A stretch of 64,000 nucleotides of DNA. It comes from JAYODZ01 sp965662735 (GTDB taxonomy: Bacteria > Pseudomonadota > Alphaproteobacteria > RS24). Below the pieces are notes generated by a model that was given only the letters and a program-made list of their open reading frames with translations, searched no databases and was not told the DNA's origin. Shown in pieces: positions 17,279 to 25,939 of the stretch. The DNA lies in the NCBI GenBank assembly GCA_965662735.1, contig CBFIIU010000001.1, forward strand, positions 124,001-188,000, in the 5' to 3' direction. Position 1 is the first letter of the stretch. Each line of letters opens with the position of its first letter. A program made the position numbers and the translations under genes.

Positions 17279-19135
17279 ATGGCCTTCCCCGCGCATTTTT
17301 TAGATGAAATTAAGAACCGTATCTCAGTGTCCTCTGTTGTGGGGCGACGCGTTAAATTGCAGCGTCGCGGGCGCGAATATGTCGGGCTGTCTCCCTTTAA
17401 GGCGGAAAAGACGCCGTCCTTCACCGTGAATGACGATAAGCAATTTTATCATTGCTTCGCCACAGGCAAGCATGGCTCCATTTTTGATTTTGTGATGGAA
17501 ACTGAGGGATTGAGTTTTCCAGAGGCTGTGGAGCGTCTTGCGGGTGAGGCAGGGTTAGCGATGCCCGAACGCGATCGCCAGTCGGAGGAACGCCAAACGC
17601 GACAAAAAGGCCTGGTAGACTGGCTGGATCGTGCCGCCGTCTGGTTTGCAGGGCAATTGAGCCAGCATCGGCCGGCGGCCAATTATTTGCGCGAGCGGGG
17701 TCTCGATGACGCCATTATTAAACAATTTGGCCTTGGCTATGCGCCAAGCGATCGGCACGGACTGACACAGTATTTAATCCAGCAGGGCGCCAATATTGAG
17801 GTGTTGGTTGAGGCGGGTCTGTCGATACGCCCCGACGATGGTCGCGCAGCTTATGATCGTTTCCGCGATCGGGTCATGTTTCCGATCCATGATGCGCGCG
17901 GGCGGGTGATCGGCTTTGGCGGGCGGGCCTTATCGGCTGATGTGCCTGCAAAATATCTGAATTCGCCGGAAACGCCCGTGTTCCACAAAGGCTCGGTTTT
18001 ATATAATTTTCACCGTGCCCGTCAGCCCGCCTATGACACCAAGCAAGTATTGGTCACGGAGGGGTATATGGATGTGATCGGCCTCGCGCAGGCCGGTTTT
18101 GACGCAACGGTGGCGCCCCTTGGAACGGCCATCACGGAGCAGCAGCTCGAGCTCTTGTGGCGCCTGACCCCAGAGCCGATTATGTGCCTCGACGGGGATG
18201 CAGCAGGTCTTCGCGCCGCCTATCGGGTGATCGATCGGGCCTTGCCAATCCTCAAGCCGGGCGTGTCGCTTCGGTTCGTGTTATTGCCCGATGGGCAAGA
18301 CCCCGATGACATGGTGCGCAATGGGGGGCGTCAGGCCATGCTGGATTTGATCGAGCAAGCGCGCCCCTTAAGCGATATGTTATGGACCCGAGAGCTTGAG
18401 CGCGCACCCCTGAACACGCCCGAGCGCCGTGCCGACTTCAAGGGTCGTTTGCGCCAAGCCGTGGGGTTGATCACTGACCGCGATGTGCGCACCTTCTACG
18501 GACAAGATATCAAGCAACGCCTCGATCGTTTTTTCGAATATGATCCCGCCTCCGATCGGTCGCAGGCTGGTCGCTCGAGCTATTCATCTGGGGATCGACA
18601 GCAAAATTGGCGGCGACGGGGTACCGTCCCGCGGCAAGAAACCCGTTCCTCCGCGATTGCGCAGGCGCATGTGGCCTCGCAGACGCGGCCTTTATTGTTG
18701 ATTGCCGGTGTTTTGTGTCATCCGGATGTAATATTGAGCAAATGGGACGCCACCTTTGAACGGCTCGAGATAAATGACCCCGATTTAGCCCGCATGCGCG
18801 ACGTGATCCTGTCGCGCTGGAGCGAGGGTTTGCCTCTTGACATGGACGGTTTAAAGGGGCATTTGAAAGGCTTGGCTCCGGACACACTTTTGGCGCGCAT
18901 TGACAAACATGCTCGCGCGCATGGCTTATGTTTTACCGATCCACGAGCCGAGGGGACAGAAGTTGAAGCTTCGTGGCTTGAAGTTGCGGAACTTCATCAT
19001 ACATTAACTACGTTGGAGCGAGAAAAATCTGAAGCGGAAGCTGATTTTGCTTCGGACGGGCAGGCCGAAAGTTTTGACCGGTTGCGGGCGATTGTTCAAG
19101 AAATTGCCGCGATTGAAAACCAAATGCGCTCATGA
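17279..19135 (+). CDS. dnaG: DNA primase DnaG with degenerate zinc motif
   Basis: A 618-residue primase that lays RNA primers at the replication fork. It has an N-terminal CHC2-like domain (about 35-95), the TOPRIM catalytic core (about 255-340, VTEGYMDVIGLAQAG and CLDGDAAGLRAA) and a C-terminal helicase-interaction region. Standard primases bind zinc through CPFHxEK...HCFGCG; here the same positions read SPFKAEK and HCFATGKHG, so three of four ligands are missing. I recall this loss from other alphaproteobacteria. No strong ribosome-binding site precedes the ATG. It sits between yqeY and rpoD. Confidence 0.95.
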   Translation: MAFPAHFLDEIKNRISVSSVVGRRVKLQRRGREYVGLSPFKAEKTPSFTVNDDKQFYHCFATGKHGSIFDFVMETEGLSFPEAVERLAGEAGLAMPERDRQSEERQTRQKGLVDWLDRAAVWFAGQLSQHRPAANYLRERGLDDAIIKQFGLGYAPSDRHGLTQYLIQQGANIEVLVEAGLSIRPDDGRAAYDRFRDRVMFPIHDARGRVIGFGGRALSADVPAKYLNSPETPVFHKGSVLYNFHRARQPAYDTKQVLVTEGYMDVIGLAQAGFDATVAPLGTAITEQQLELLWRLTPEPIMCLDGDAAGLRAAYRVIDRALPILKPGVSLRFVLLPDGQDPDDMVRNGGRQAMLDLIEQARPLSDMLWTRELERAPLNTPERRADFKGRLRQAVGLITDRDVRTFYGQDIKQRLDRFFEYDPASDRSQAGRSSYSSGDRQQNWRRRGTVPRQETRSSAIAQAHVASQTRPLLLIAGVLCHPDVILSKWDATFERLEINDPDLARMRDVILSRWSEGLPLDMDGLKGHLKGLAPDTLLARIDKHARAHGLCFTDPRAEGTEVEASWLEVAELHHTLTTLEREKSEAEADFASDGQAESFDRLRAIVQEIAAIENQMRS

Positions 19136-19268
19136 GCCGATGCAGTACGTTCAGGCCAGGCAGGGCCTAAAATGTGCTGGCTTTTGACGTTTACAAGGTG
19201 AGGGTCCGTTCGAGCGTGTCAGTTTGAGACCGAATTCAGATCGCATCGCGCGCCCTATGGGATGTAAA

Positions 19269-21212
19269 ATGGCAGAAAAGAAAACCGCTGAAAGTCCGGC
19301 AGAAGAACAAACGGACAGCCCACTGATTGACCTCAATAATCGCGAGGTCAAGCGCATGATCAAGGCCGCCAAAAAAGTGGGCTATGTGACGGTCGACGAC
19401 CTTAATAAAGTATTGCCGCCAGAAGAATTTTCGTCGGAGCAAATCGAAGACATTATGTCGATGCTCTCCGAGATCGGTATTTCGGTTGTCGAGAATGACG
19501 AAGCCGATAATGAGGAAGAAGCTGACGACGGCCCGGATGATGACGCACCCGAAACCGCCCTCGTTGCCAAGCCCTCGAAAACAACCGGCGCGGGTGATCG
19601 AACAGATGATCCGGTGCGGATGTATTTGCGTGAAATGGGCTCGGTTGAGCTGTTGTCGCGCGAGGGCGAAATTGCCATTGCCAAGCGCATAGAAGCCGGT
19701 CGCGAGACCATGATTGCGGGCCTGTGTGAAAGCCCGCTCACGTTTCAGGCCATTATTATTTGGCGCGACGAATTGAATGAAGGCAAAGTTTTGCTGCGCG
19801 ATATTATCGATCTCGATGCGACCTTTGCCGGGCCTGACGCAAAAAAGATCGACCGCAGCGCCGAGGGCGCCGCGCCGCCTCCTTCGGGAGCGCCATCGGG
19901 TGAGGCTGAGGGCGAACCCGATGAGGAGGATGATGACGAGAGCAATATGTCGCTTTCGGCCATGGAAATGGAGTTGAAGCCTGCGGTTTTACAGAGCTTT
20001 GATTTAATCGCCTCGACCTATAAGAAATTGCGTCGCTTGCAAGATAAATCAGTGGAGCTGCAGTCCGATAATAAGGCCCTGCCCAAAGCCCAGCAGGGCA
20101 AGCTTGAGAAGCTTCGTGACGAGGTGATCGACGAGGTGAAAAGCCTGTCTTTGAATGCCAGCCGGATCGAGGCATTGGTCGAGCAGCTTTACGCAATTAA
20201 TAAGCGATTGGTCACGCTCGAGACGAGCTTACTGCGCATGGCCGAGAAGGCGGGCGTATCGCGCGAGGATTTCCTCAAGCAGTATCAGGGCAATGAATAT
20301 GAGGCCAACTGGCTGCGCCGCGTGGCCCGGCTGACGGGTAAGGGGTGGAAGGATTTTGCGCAAAATAATCGTGTCGAGATTAAGGATGTGCGCGATGAAA
20401 TCCTCGAGCTCGCGACAGAGACCGGTCTGAATATTACCGAGTTTCGTCGGATTGTCCGCATGGTTCAAAAAGGCGAGCGCGAAGCGCGGATTGCCAAGAA
20501 AGAAATGGTCGAAGCCAATTTGCGCCTCGTAATTTCGATTGCGAAAAAATATACAAATCGCGGATTACAGTTTCTCGACCTTATTCAAGAGGGCAATATT
20601 GGCTTGATGAAAGCGGTCGATAAATTTGAGTATCGCCGAGGCTATAAATTCTCGACCTATGCGACCTGGTGGATCCGCCAAGCCATCACCCGCTCAATCG
20701 CCGACCAAGCCCGCACCATTCGGATTCCTGTTCACATGATCGAAACCATCAACAAATTGGTTCGAACATCGCGGCAAATGCTCCACGAGTTCGGTCGTGA
20801 ACCAACACCGGAGGAGCTGGCTGAGAAATTATCAATGCCGCTCGAAAAAGTGCGTAAAGTGCTCAAAATTGCCAAGGAGCCGATCAGCCTAGAAACGCCC
20901 ATCGGCGATGAGGAAGATAGTCAGCTCGGTGATTTTATTGAGGACAAAAATGCGATTTTGCCGATTGACGCTGCCATCCAGTCAAATCTACGTGACACGA
21001 CGACGCGGGTTCTGGCGTCGCTGACCCCGCGCGAAGAACGTGTCTTGCGTATGCGCTTCGGTATCGGTATGAATACCGACCATACACTGGAAGAGGTGGG
21101 GCAACAATTTTCGGTGACGCGCGAGCGGATCCGGCAGATTGAGGCGAAAGCGCTTCGGAAGTTGAAGCATCCGAGTCGTTCGCGCAAGCTTCGCAGCTTT
21201 CTCGATAATTAG
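19269..21212 (+). CDS. rpoD: RNA polymerase primary sigma factor RpoD
   Basis: A 647-residue group 1 sigma factor. Region 1.1 occupies about residues 15-90, followed by an acidic stretch (EADNEEEADDGPDDDAP), region 1.2 (DPVRMYLREMG), a long non-conserved region with a Pro/Gly/Glu insertion, region 2 (YRRGYKFSTYATWWIRQAI, which melts and reads the -10), region 3 and region 4 ending in the helix-turn-helix VTRERIRQIEAKALRKLKHP that reads the -35. I chose ATG 19269 since MAEKKT is a usual alphaproteobacterial start; a TTG at 19224 and an ATG at 19257 are in frame. The last gene of the yqeY-dnaG-rpoD cluster. Confidence 0.97.
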   Translation: MAEKKTAESPAEEQTDSPLIDLNNREVKRMIKAAKKVGYVTVDDLNKVLPPEEFSSEQIEDIMSMLSEIGISVVENDEADNEEEADDGPDDDAPETALVAKPSKTTGAGDRTDDPVRMYLREMGSVELLSREGEIAIAKRIEAGRETMIAGLCESPLTFQAIIIWRDELNEGKVLLRDIIDLDATFAGPDAKKIDRSAEGAAPPPSGAPSGEAEGEPDEEDDDESNMSLSAMEMELKPAVLQSFDLIASTYKKLRRLQDKSVELQSDNKALPKAQQGKLEKLRDEVIDEVKSLSLNASRIEALVEQLYAINKRLVTLETSLLRMAEKAGVSREDFLKQYQGNEYEANWLRRVARLTGKGWKDFAQNNRVEIKDVRDEILELATETGLNITEFRRIVRMVQKGEREARIAKKEMVEANLRLVISIAKKYTNRGLQFLDLIQEGNIGLMKAVDKFEYRRGYKFSTYATWWIRQAITRSIADQARTIRIPVHMIETINKLVRTSRQMLHEFGREPTPEELAEKLSMPLEKVRKVLKIAKEPISLETPIGDEEDSQLGDFIEDKNAILPIDAAIQSNLRDTTTRVLASLTPREERVLRMRFGIGMNTDHTLEEVGQQFSVTRERIRQIEAKALRKLKHPSRSRKLRSFLDN

Positions 21213-21235
21213 TTTAGAGTTCAAGCGGGGCGAAT

Positions 21236-21571
21236 ATGTTGCTCACTATGATGAAGGCCAAGATCCACCGAGCGACGGTGACGCAATGCGATATGCATTA
21301 TGAAGGCTCGATTTCTGTTGACAAAGACTGGCTCGATCGGGCTGGCATTTTGCCCCATGAGCAAGTTGATGTGTTGAATATTAATACCGGTGCGCGCTTC
21401 ACCACTTATGCCATTCCCGCCCCGCGCGGATCGCGGACCATTGGCATTAATGGGGCAGCCGCGCGCTTGGCGCAACCGCAAGACTTGGTCATTATTATCG
21501 CCTATGTTCAAATGTCGGCAGAAGAGGCGGCGGACCACACGCCTGCCGTTTTTCTTCCGGAAACAGAGTAG
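21236..21571 (+). CDS. panD: Aspartate 1-decarboxylase
   Basis: A 111-residue proenzyme that makes beta-alanine for pantothenate and CoA. Self-cleavage occurs between G24 and S25 in HYEGSISVD, turning Ser25 into the pyruvoyl cofactor. Other conserved parts are NINTGARFTTYAI and GSRTIGINGAAARLA. It begins 23 bp after rpoD on the same strand, and its stop is immediately followed by the first base of a tRNA, so the three may share a transcript that is processed at the tRNA 5' end. Confidence 0.95.
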   Translation: MLLTMMKAKIHRATVTQCDMHYEGSISVDKDWLDRAGILPHEQVDVLNINTGARFTTYAIPAPRGSRTIGINGAAARLAQPQDLVIIIAYVQMSAEEAADHTPAVFLPETE

Positions 21572-21648
21572 GGGCCTGTAGCTCAGTTGGTTAGAGCGAA
21601 CCGCTCATAACGGTTTGGTCGCAGGTTCGAGTCCTGCCGGGCCCACCA
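21572..21648 (+). tRNA. tRNA with CAU anticodon, probably tRNA-Ile2 (lysidine type)
   Basis: A 77-nt cloverleaf with CCA encoded. The acceptor stem GGGCCTG pairs with CGGGCCC, the D arm is GCTCAGTTGGTTAGAGC, the anticodon loop CTCATAA gives CAU, and the T arm is GCAGGTTCGAGTCCTGC. It lacks the initiator features (no C1-A72 mismatch, no three G-C pairs next to the loop). Overall likeness to known tRNA-Ile2 favours the isoleucine isoacceptor modified by TilS, but elongator Met is not excluded. It starts on the base after the panD stop. Confidence 0.85.
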
Positions 21649-21696
21649 CTTTTTGGTCTGCTTTGTAGCCCACAAAGGACGGTAAGGAGTTTTCAT

Positions 21697-22098
21697 ATGG
21701 TTGTTGTGCGCATTTTGGGAGTTGTCATCGTGCTCGGTGGGATTGCTTCAGCGATTTGGTATGGTATGCCGGGGTTTCAAGATGGTCTTAAAGATCCCGA
21801 GTTGATTTCTGTTCGCATTAAATTAAGAAATCTATGCGGCGTTGGAGATGACACCTTTATCGTGCGCGAGCCGAGCACCGGCATTTCCGCAAAATTTAGC
21901 GAGGGCGTTGCCTATATGCGGTTATATTCAAACCGGAAAATTCAATTGGCGGTGAGCCCGCGTTACCCGGATTTTCAGTATTCCGGTGAAATGGTGAGTG
22001 TCGCCGATGAGGTGACCATGGTTGCCGATTGTTCGAGTTCTCCGCGCCAGCGCCAATTTTTCGGTACAATGCGCGACCAATTTAAACAGAAAAATTAA
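21697..22098 (+). CDS. Hypothetical single-pass membrane protein
   Basis: I do not recognise this 133-residue protein. Residues 3-22 (VVRILGVVIVLGGIASAIWY) form one membrane segment or uncleaved signal anchor; the rest is soluble, mixed alpha/beta in look, with two cysteines (C47 and C122 or so) that could pair if the domain is periplasmic. A GGTAAGGAG site lies just upstream of the ATG. It is between the CAU tRNA and a MAPEG protein on the same strand, with no link to either visible. Confidence 0.65.
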   Translation: MVVVRILGVVIVLGGIASAIWYGMPGFQDGLKDPELISVRIKLRNLCGVGDDTFIVREPSTGISAKFSEGVAYMRLYSNRKIQLAVSPRYPDFQYSGEMVSVADEVTMVADCSSSPRQRQFFGTMRDQFKQKN

Positions 22099-22172
22099 AC
22101 ATTATCTGGCGCGCATAATCTTGTGCATGTGCTGAAATCGGGTCAGACTCTGTGTGCAAGGAGGAAACACCT

Positions 22173-22589
22173 ATGGAACCAACATCAATATTACAACCTG
22201 TTATTGTTCTCGGCCTGTGGACGACCGTGATGTGCATTTGGATGTATGTCACGCGCATTCCAGCAATGAACAAAGCGGGCGTGGACCCGCAAGCCGCCAA
22301 GCATGTGAAAGACGTCACGCTGCCATCGAATGTGGCGCAGATCGCCGATAATTATAATCATCTATTTGAGCAACCGACTTTGTTCTATGCAATGGCACTG
22401 ACCATTGCCGTGCTGGGGCATGGCGATGCGACCCATGTGCAATTGGCATGGGCTTTTGTTCTCTTGCGGGTTCTCCACTCGTTAATCCAGTCGACCATTA
22501 ATATCGTGTTAATCCGCTTTGCGGTTTTTGCCTTGTCATGGGTTGTCTTGGCCGCCATGATTATTCGTGAAGCGATGATGATTTTATAA
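22173..22589 (+). CDS. MAPEG-family membrane protein
   Basis: A 138-residue, four-helix membrane protein of the MAPEG group (membrane-associated proteins in eicosanoid and glutathione metabolism). The family core NHLFEQPTLFYAMALTIAV (about 65-83) and AWAFVLLRVLHSLIQ (about 94-108) are clear. Members are often glutathione-dependent transferases or peroxidases, but many bacterial ones are uncharacterised. The ATG at 22173 has AAGGAGG eight bases upstream; a GTG at 22152 lies before that site and was rejected. A terminator follows. Confidence 0.82.
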   Translation: MEPTSILQPVIVLGLWTTVMCIWMYVTRIPAMNKAGVDPQAAKHVKDVTLPSNVAQIADNYNHLFEQPTLFYAMALTIAVLGHGDATHVQLAWAFVLLRVLHSLIQSTINIVLIRFAVFALSWVVLAAMIIREAMMIL

Positions 22590-22616
22590 TCAAGGGTTCA
22601 GGTATCATGTGTGAAA

Positions 22617-22640
22617 GGGTGCTCTCGGGCACCCTTTTTT
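22617..22640 (+). terminator. Rho-independent terminator after the MAPEG gene
   Basis: Stem GGGTGC/GCACCC with loop TCTCGG, followed by six T. It lies 27 bp past the MAPEG stop and just before a convergent minus-strand gene. Confidence 0.8.
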
Positions 22641-22658
22641 ATTGTCTTATGAGGAGGA

Positions 22659-23003
22659 TTATCGGCCAAATAGGTGATAGAGGCCGGCTGCAATCTCTCC
22701 CTCAAGAGGAAAAGACAGCATGCCCATGACCGAATAGCCTAACAGCCAAGGCAGAAGATAAAATCGCAACATGTAGAAGAACCACGCGACATAGATGGGA
22801 ACCAAGATCGGGATTAAGAAGCGCGGCGTGATCGGCGCGACAAATTTGATGAACGGATTGGTTGTCGCCACAAAGACGCGCATGAAGAAAAACGAACTGG
22901 TTTCTGGCAAGAACATCCCCATAGCCGAACGACCAATGAGGGTCCACATGATGGCGCCACAGACATAATCCAGCACCAACACCCATAGGGGAAAGGCGTC
23001 CAT
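22659..23003 (-). CDS. Hypothetical multi-pass membrane protein next to the symporter
   Basis: A 114-residue hydrophobic protein with about three membrane segments (roughly 8-28, 55-85 and 88-100). The middle contains NPFIKFVAPITPRFLIPILVP, in which the NP..F...P.TP.FL..I pattern recalls YggT proteins; this is a resemblance, not an identification. It is 43 bp downstream of the sodium:solute symporter gene on the same strand and is probably part of the same operon, so a role in transport or in symporter assembly is possible. No catalytic motif is visible. Confidence 0.6.
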   Translation of the reverse strand: MDAFPLWVLVLDYVCGAIMWTLIGRSAMGMFLPETSSFFFMRVFVATTNPFIKFVAPITPRFLIPILVPIYVAWFFYMLRFYLLPWLLGYSVMGMLSFPLEGEIAAGLYHLFGR

Positions 23004-23046
23004 CGCTGTCCTCTTGCGTTACATCCGGTTACAGCTGTGCGGCCAT

Positions 23047-24864
23047 CTAATGGCCCACAATTGTTTTACCCGACGGGATGCGAATTTCATCGACCATGGC
23101 TTGGGTCTCGGCATCGGGTTCGGCGGTGAGCAATGATCCAAACACCATCGCAATTAAGCTGACGGCCATGCCCACAATGCCAAAGCGTAAATCATCAAGC
23201 CCTAAAAGAGGCGCCATGCCGGCAAATTTGACCAAATATAGATAGGTGGTGCCGGCGCCGAAGCCGAGCGCCATGCCTGCAATGGCGCCCACCCGATTGG
23301 CACGCTTCCACCATACGCCCAAAACCAGCGGGAAAAACAGGCCCGAGCAGGCAAAGCTGAAAGCCCAGGCAACGGCTCCCAAAATATTGGTCAGCTTCAG
23401 GCTCGCAATAAATGCGCCGGCCGCCCCGATGAGTAACAGCAGAACTCGCGCCACAATGAGGCGATGGCGGGTATCAGCCTTAGGGTCGATGATTTTATAA
23501 TACAGGTCATGCGATAAAGCATTAGCGATCGCCAGCAGTAATCCATCTGCTGTTGACATAGCCGCGGCCATGCCGCCCGCGGCAACAAGGCCGGATATGA
23601 CATAGGGAAGTCCTGCAATTTCCGGTGTCGCCAGCACAACAATATCGCCGCGCATAGCGAACTCATTGATCTGTAACAGCCCATCGCCATTAGTGTCGGC
23701 AATCGCTAAAAATCCGACATTGCTCCATTTCTGGATCCAGTCAAGCGCCGCCACCTCGGCAAAGGATTTGCCGATAATGCCGGTTGCGAGTTCGGGATCG
23801 AGAATTTGCAGCTTAGTTAATGTCGCCAAAGTGGGGGCTGTGAAATAGAGGAGGAAAATGAAAAAGAGCGACCATGCCACCGAGCGCCGCGCATCCCGCA
23901 CCGATGGGGTGGTGAAATAGCGCATCAGAATATGCGGCAGTGAGGCGGTTCCCGCCATCAATACGAGAACAAGTGTAACAAACTTCCAGCTCGCCATCAT
24001 GTCTCCCGATGTGGCAGCATGCGGTGTCATGAGCACGGGCAGAGGGCCCAAAACCTCGCGATCGGGCATTAAGGTGCCGACGCCTAAAAGCGGCTCTAAC
24101 TCGGTGATGCGGGCAATGGCGGGGCCGTAAGAAAATTGCGGGATGAGCCCAAAGCCTTGCGCGTTAGACATCCAAATGACCGGCACGAGATATGCCACGA
24201 TCAATACAATATATTGAGCCACTTGTGTCCATGTGACAGCGCGCATCCCACCGAGCATGGAGCATAGTAGAATGCCCAATAAGCCGAACCAAACGCCCAA
24301 CTCAAATGGAATTTGCAAGGCGCGAGCGGCAATCGTACCGGTCGCATTAATTTGCGCTGTGACATAGGTGAACGAAGCCACCACCAAAATAATAACGGCG
24401 AGCAGACGAGACAAATGGCCACCATATCGCGTACCGATGAAGTCGGGCACGGTATAACAGCCAAATTTCCGCAAATAGGGAGCCAATAAGGAATTAACGA
24501 GGACATATCCGCCGGTCCAGCCGACGATGAACGCCAAATAACTATAGCCACCGAAATACACCCCGCCCGCCATAGCGACGAATGAAGCGCCTGACATCCA
24601 ATCAGCCGCGGTGGCCATGCCATTAAAGGTTGGTGGTACTTCGCGACCGGCCACATAATAGGCGTCGACCTGCATGGTGCGCGACAGCCAACCAATGCCC
24701 GCATAAATAGCGATGGTAAAGGCAACGAATAAAATGCCGATGGTGTCGGCGGCAACACCAAGCTGTTCGAGAACAGCCATCAGCCCAATAAAGATGAGGA
24801 AGCCGCCGGTATAGAGACCATAAATTTTAGGAAGATTGGCAATAAAGGACGATTTTTGGGTCAT
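23047..24864 (-). CDS. Sodium:solute symporter (SSS family, ActP/VC_2705-like)
   Basis: A 605-residue inner-membrane transporter with about 13-14 hydrophobic segments. It has YYVAGREVPPTFNGMATAADWMSGASF (shared with acetate/pyruvate symporters) and the later GGMAAAMSTADGLLLAIANALSHD, the typical SSS helix 8-9 region with Na+ site residues. A gene for a DUF4212 small subunit is 12 bp upstream, a pair characteristic of the VC_2705 type of cation/acetate symporters. Substrate (acetate, propionate or another monocarboxylate) is an inference. Confidence 0.9.
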   Translation of the reverse strand: MTQKSSFIANLPKIYGLYTGGFLIFIGLMAVLEQLGVAADTIGILFVAFTIAIYAGIGWLSRTMQVDAYYVAGREVPPTFNGMATAADWMSGASFVAMAGGVYFGGYSYLAFIVGWTGGYVLVNSLLAPYLRKFGCYTVPDFIGTRYGGHLSRLLAVIILVVASFTYVTAQINATGTIAARALQIPFELGVWFGLLGILLCSMLGGMRAVTWTQVAQYIVLIVAYLVPVIWMSNAQGFGLIPQFSYGPAIARITELEPLLGVGTLMPDREVLGPLPVLMTPHAATSGDMMASWKFVTLVLVLMAGTASLPHILMRYFTTPSVRDARRSVAWSLFFIFLLYFTAPTLATLTKLQILDPELATGIIGKSFAEVAALDWIQKWSNVGFLAIADTNGDGLLQINEFAMRGDIVVLATPEIAGLPYVISGLVAAGGMAAAMSTADGLLLAIANALSHDLYYKIIDPKADTRHRLIVARVLLLLIGAAGAFIASLKLTNILGAVAWAFSFACSGLFFPLVLGVWWKRANRVGAIAGMALGFGAGTTYLYLVKFAGMAPLLGLDDLRFGIVGMAVSLIAMVFGSLLTAEPDAETQAMVDEIRIPSGKTIVGH

Positions 24865-24876
24865 GCGCGGGTCCCT

Positions 24877-25125
24877 CTATTCAGCGACGTCGCAGTCGGT
24901 GTCGATTTTTTCTTGTTGGCGAACCGACCAAATGATGAGGAGAACAAATATGATGGGTGCGCCTTGTGCCGCTAAATAATAGCCCAAAGGGAAGCCCATG
25001 AATTGAAATGCGTTTAAGCTGTCGGCAAACCAATGGACGACAAACGAAAAGAAAAACCAAATAGCAAGGGTTTGAAAGGTCAGGCGGCGGGTGCGCTGCC
25101 AATAAGGGGTCGTTTCTTGCGACAT
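24877..25125 (-). CDS. DUF4212 protein, symporter small subunit
   Basis: An 82-residue protein with two membrane helices (about 18-38 and 46-68) and the DUF4212 pattern YWQRTRRLTFQTLAIWFFFSF..FADSLNAFQFMGFPLGYYLAAQG. Members always accompany SSS symporters of the VC_2705 type and are thought to be an accessory subunit. It is the first gene of a minus-strand operon with the symporter and the small membrane protein. A TTTCCTCC-complement Shine-Dalgarno (GAGGAAAC) precedes the start; a 14-bp tandem repeat lies in the upstream region. Confidence 0.88.
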   Translation of the reverse strand: MSQETTPYWQRTRRLTFQTLAIWFFFSFVVHWFADSLNAFQFMGFPLGYYLAAQGAPIIFVLLIIWSVRQQEKIDTDCDVAE

Positions 25126-25147
25126 GTTTCCTCCTCAAACAATGTCT

Positions 25148-25203
25148 GTGCGCTCCGGTCGGTGCGCTCCGTTCTGAGAGCTTCGATTTGTGAGCTCCGA
25201 TTT
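25148..25203. repeat. 14-bp tandem repeat, four copies, upstream of the symporter operon
   Basis: GTGCGCTCCGGTCG, GTGCGCTCCGTTCT, GAGAGCTTCGATTT and GTGAGCTCCGATTT in a row. It starts 23 bp ahead of the DUF4212 gene start, so it lies in the 5' leader or promoter zone of the symporter operon. Confidence 0.75.
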
Positions 25204-25287
25204 GTGGGGAAGATATTATCCAGCCCCCATGTGATAACTATGATAGTAAAGTGATTATAATGTGACACAAGGGCAATTTGGCTTGAA

Positions 25288-25923
25288 ATGACGCTGGGGT
25301 GGTTTGATTATATTCGGGCGATGGTGGGCGGCTTGCGGTTTTGGCGCCGTTCGTCTCCGCTCGATCAATGGCAGGATTGTCAGCTTTTTGTGGAGGAGCA
25401 AGCGGCGCATATTGCGCAAACCACGCTTTTTGGATATTTGCGCACGCGCGCTGGGCTTAACCATTTTGCCTTGTTCAATGATCCCGCTTTTTTAGAGCTC
25501 TTCCGGCCCGCGCGCGGGCAAATTTATTTATTCTGTGTCGCCGATTTGTTAATTTACATGGCTTCGCGGCTCGCTCCGCATGTATCTGACAGTGCGATCA
25601 ACGCGACCCTTTTAAACGCCTATGACGCCGCTTCGGCGCATGTTATGCAAGACGGTATCGCGCTTGATCGGCTGAGTGAAATCCGCGAGCGGTTTATGGA
25701 TCGTTGCCAGCAAGCGCAATGGCGGTTGGCGGATGAGGACAGAAATCAGGTGGCGGAAAGTCCGCGCGCCCTGATCGATTTGGCGCCCGTTATTGACAGT
25801 TTGAAAGAATTTGACGAAGAGATCGTTATGAATTCAATGCGATTTAAATGGCGGTCGATCCGTGCGCAATTTGTGGCACGCGCCCAAATCGATCAGATCG
25901 TGGCCGAGCTTCGGGCGCGCTAA
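25288..25923 (+). CDS. Hypothetical protein upstream of ettA
   Basis: I do not recognise this 211-residue protein. It looks soluble and largely helical, with many aromatic and arginine residues; a modestly hydrophobic helix lies near residues 76-92 (GQIYLFCVADLLIYMAS). No signal peptide, cofactor motif or repeat is seen. It is 16 bp upstream of ettA on the same strand and probably co-transcribed with it. The codon use matches its neighbours, so it looks native rather than acquired. Confidence 0.65.
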   Translation: MTLGWFDYIRAMVGGLRFWRRSSPLDQWQDCQLFVEEQAAHIAQTTLFGYLRTRAGLNHFALFNDPAFLELFRPARGQIYLFCVADLLIYMASRLAPHVSDSAINATLLNAYDAASAHVMQDGIALDRLSEIRERFMDRCQQAQWRLADEDRNQVAESPRALIDLAPVIDSLKEFDEEIVMNSMRFKWRSIRAQFVARAQIDQIVAELRAR

Positions 25924-25939
25924 TAGTGGAGTAAAACTC

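Noticed and set aside
21572..21648. Initiator tRNA-Met
   Set aside because: It lacks the C1-A72 mismatch and the three G-C pairs next to the anticodon loop.
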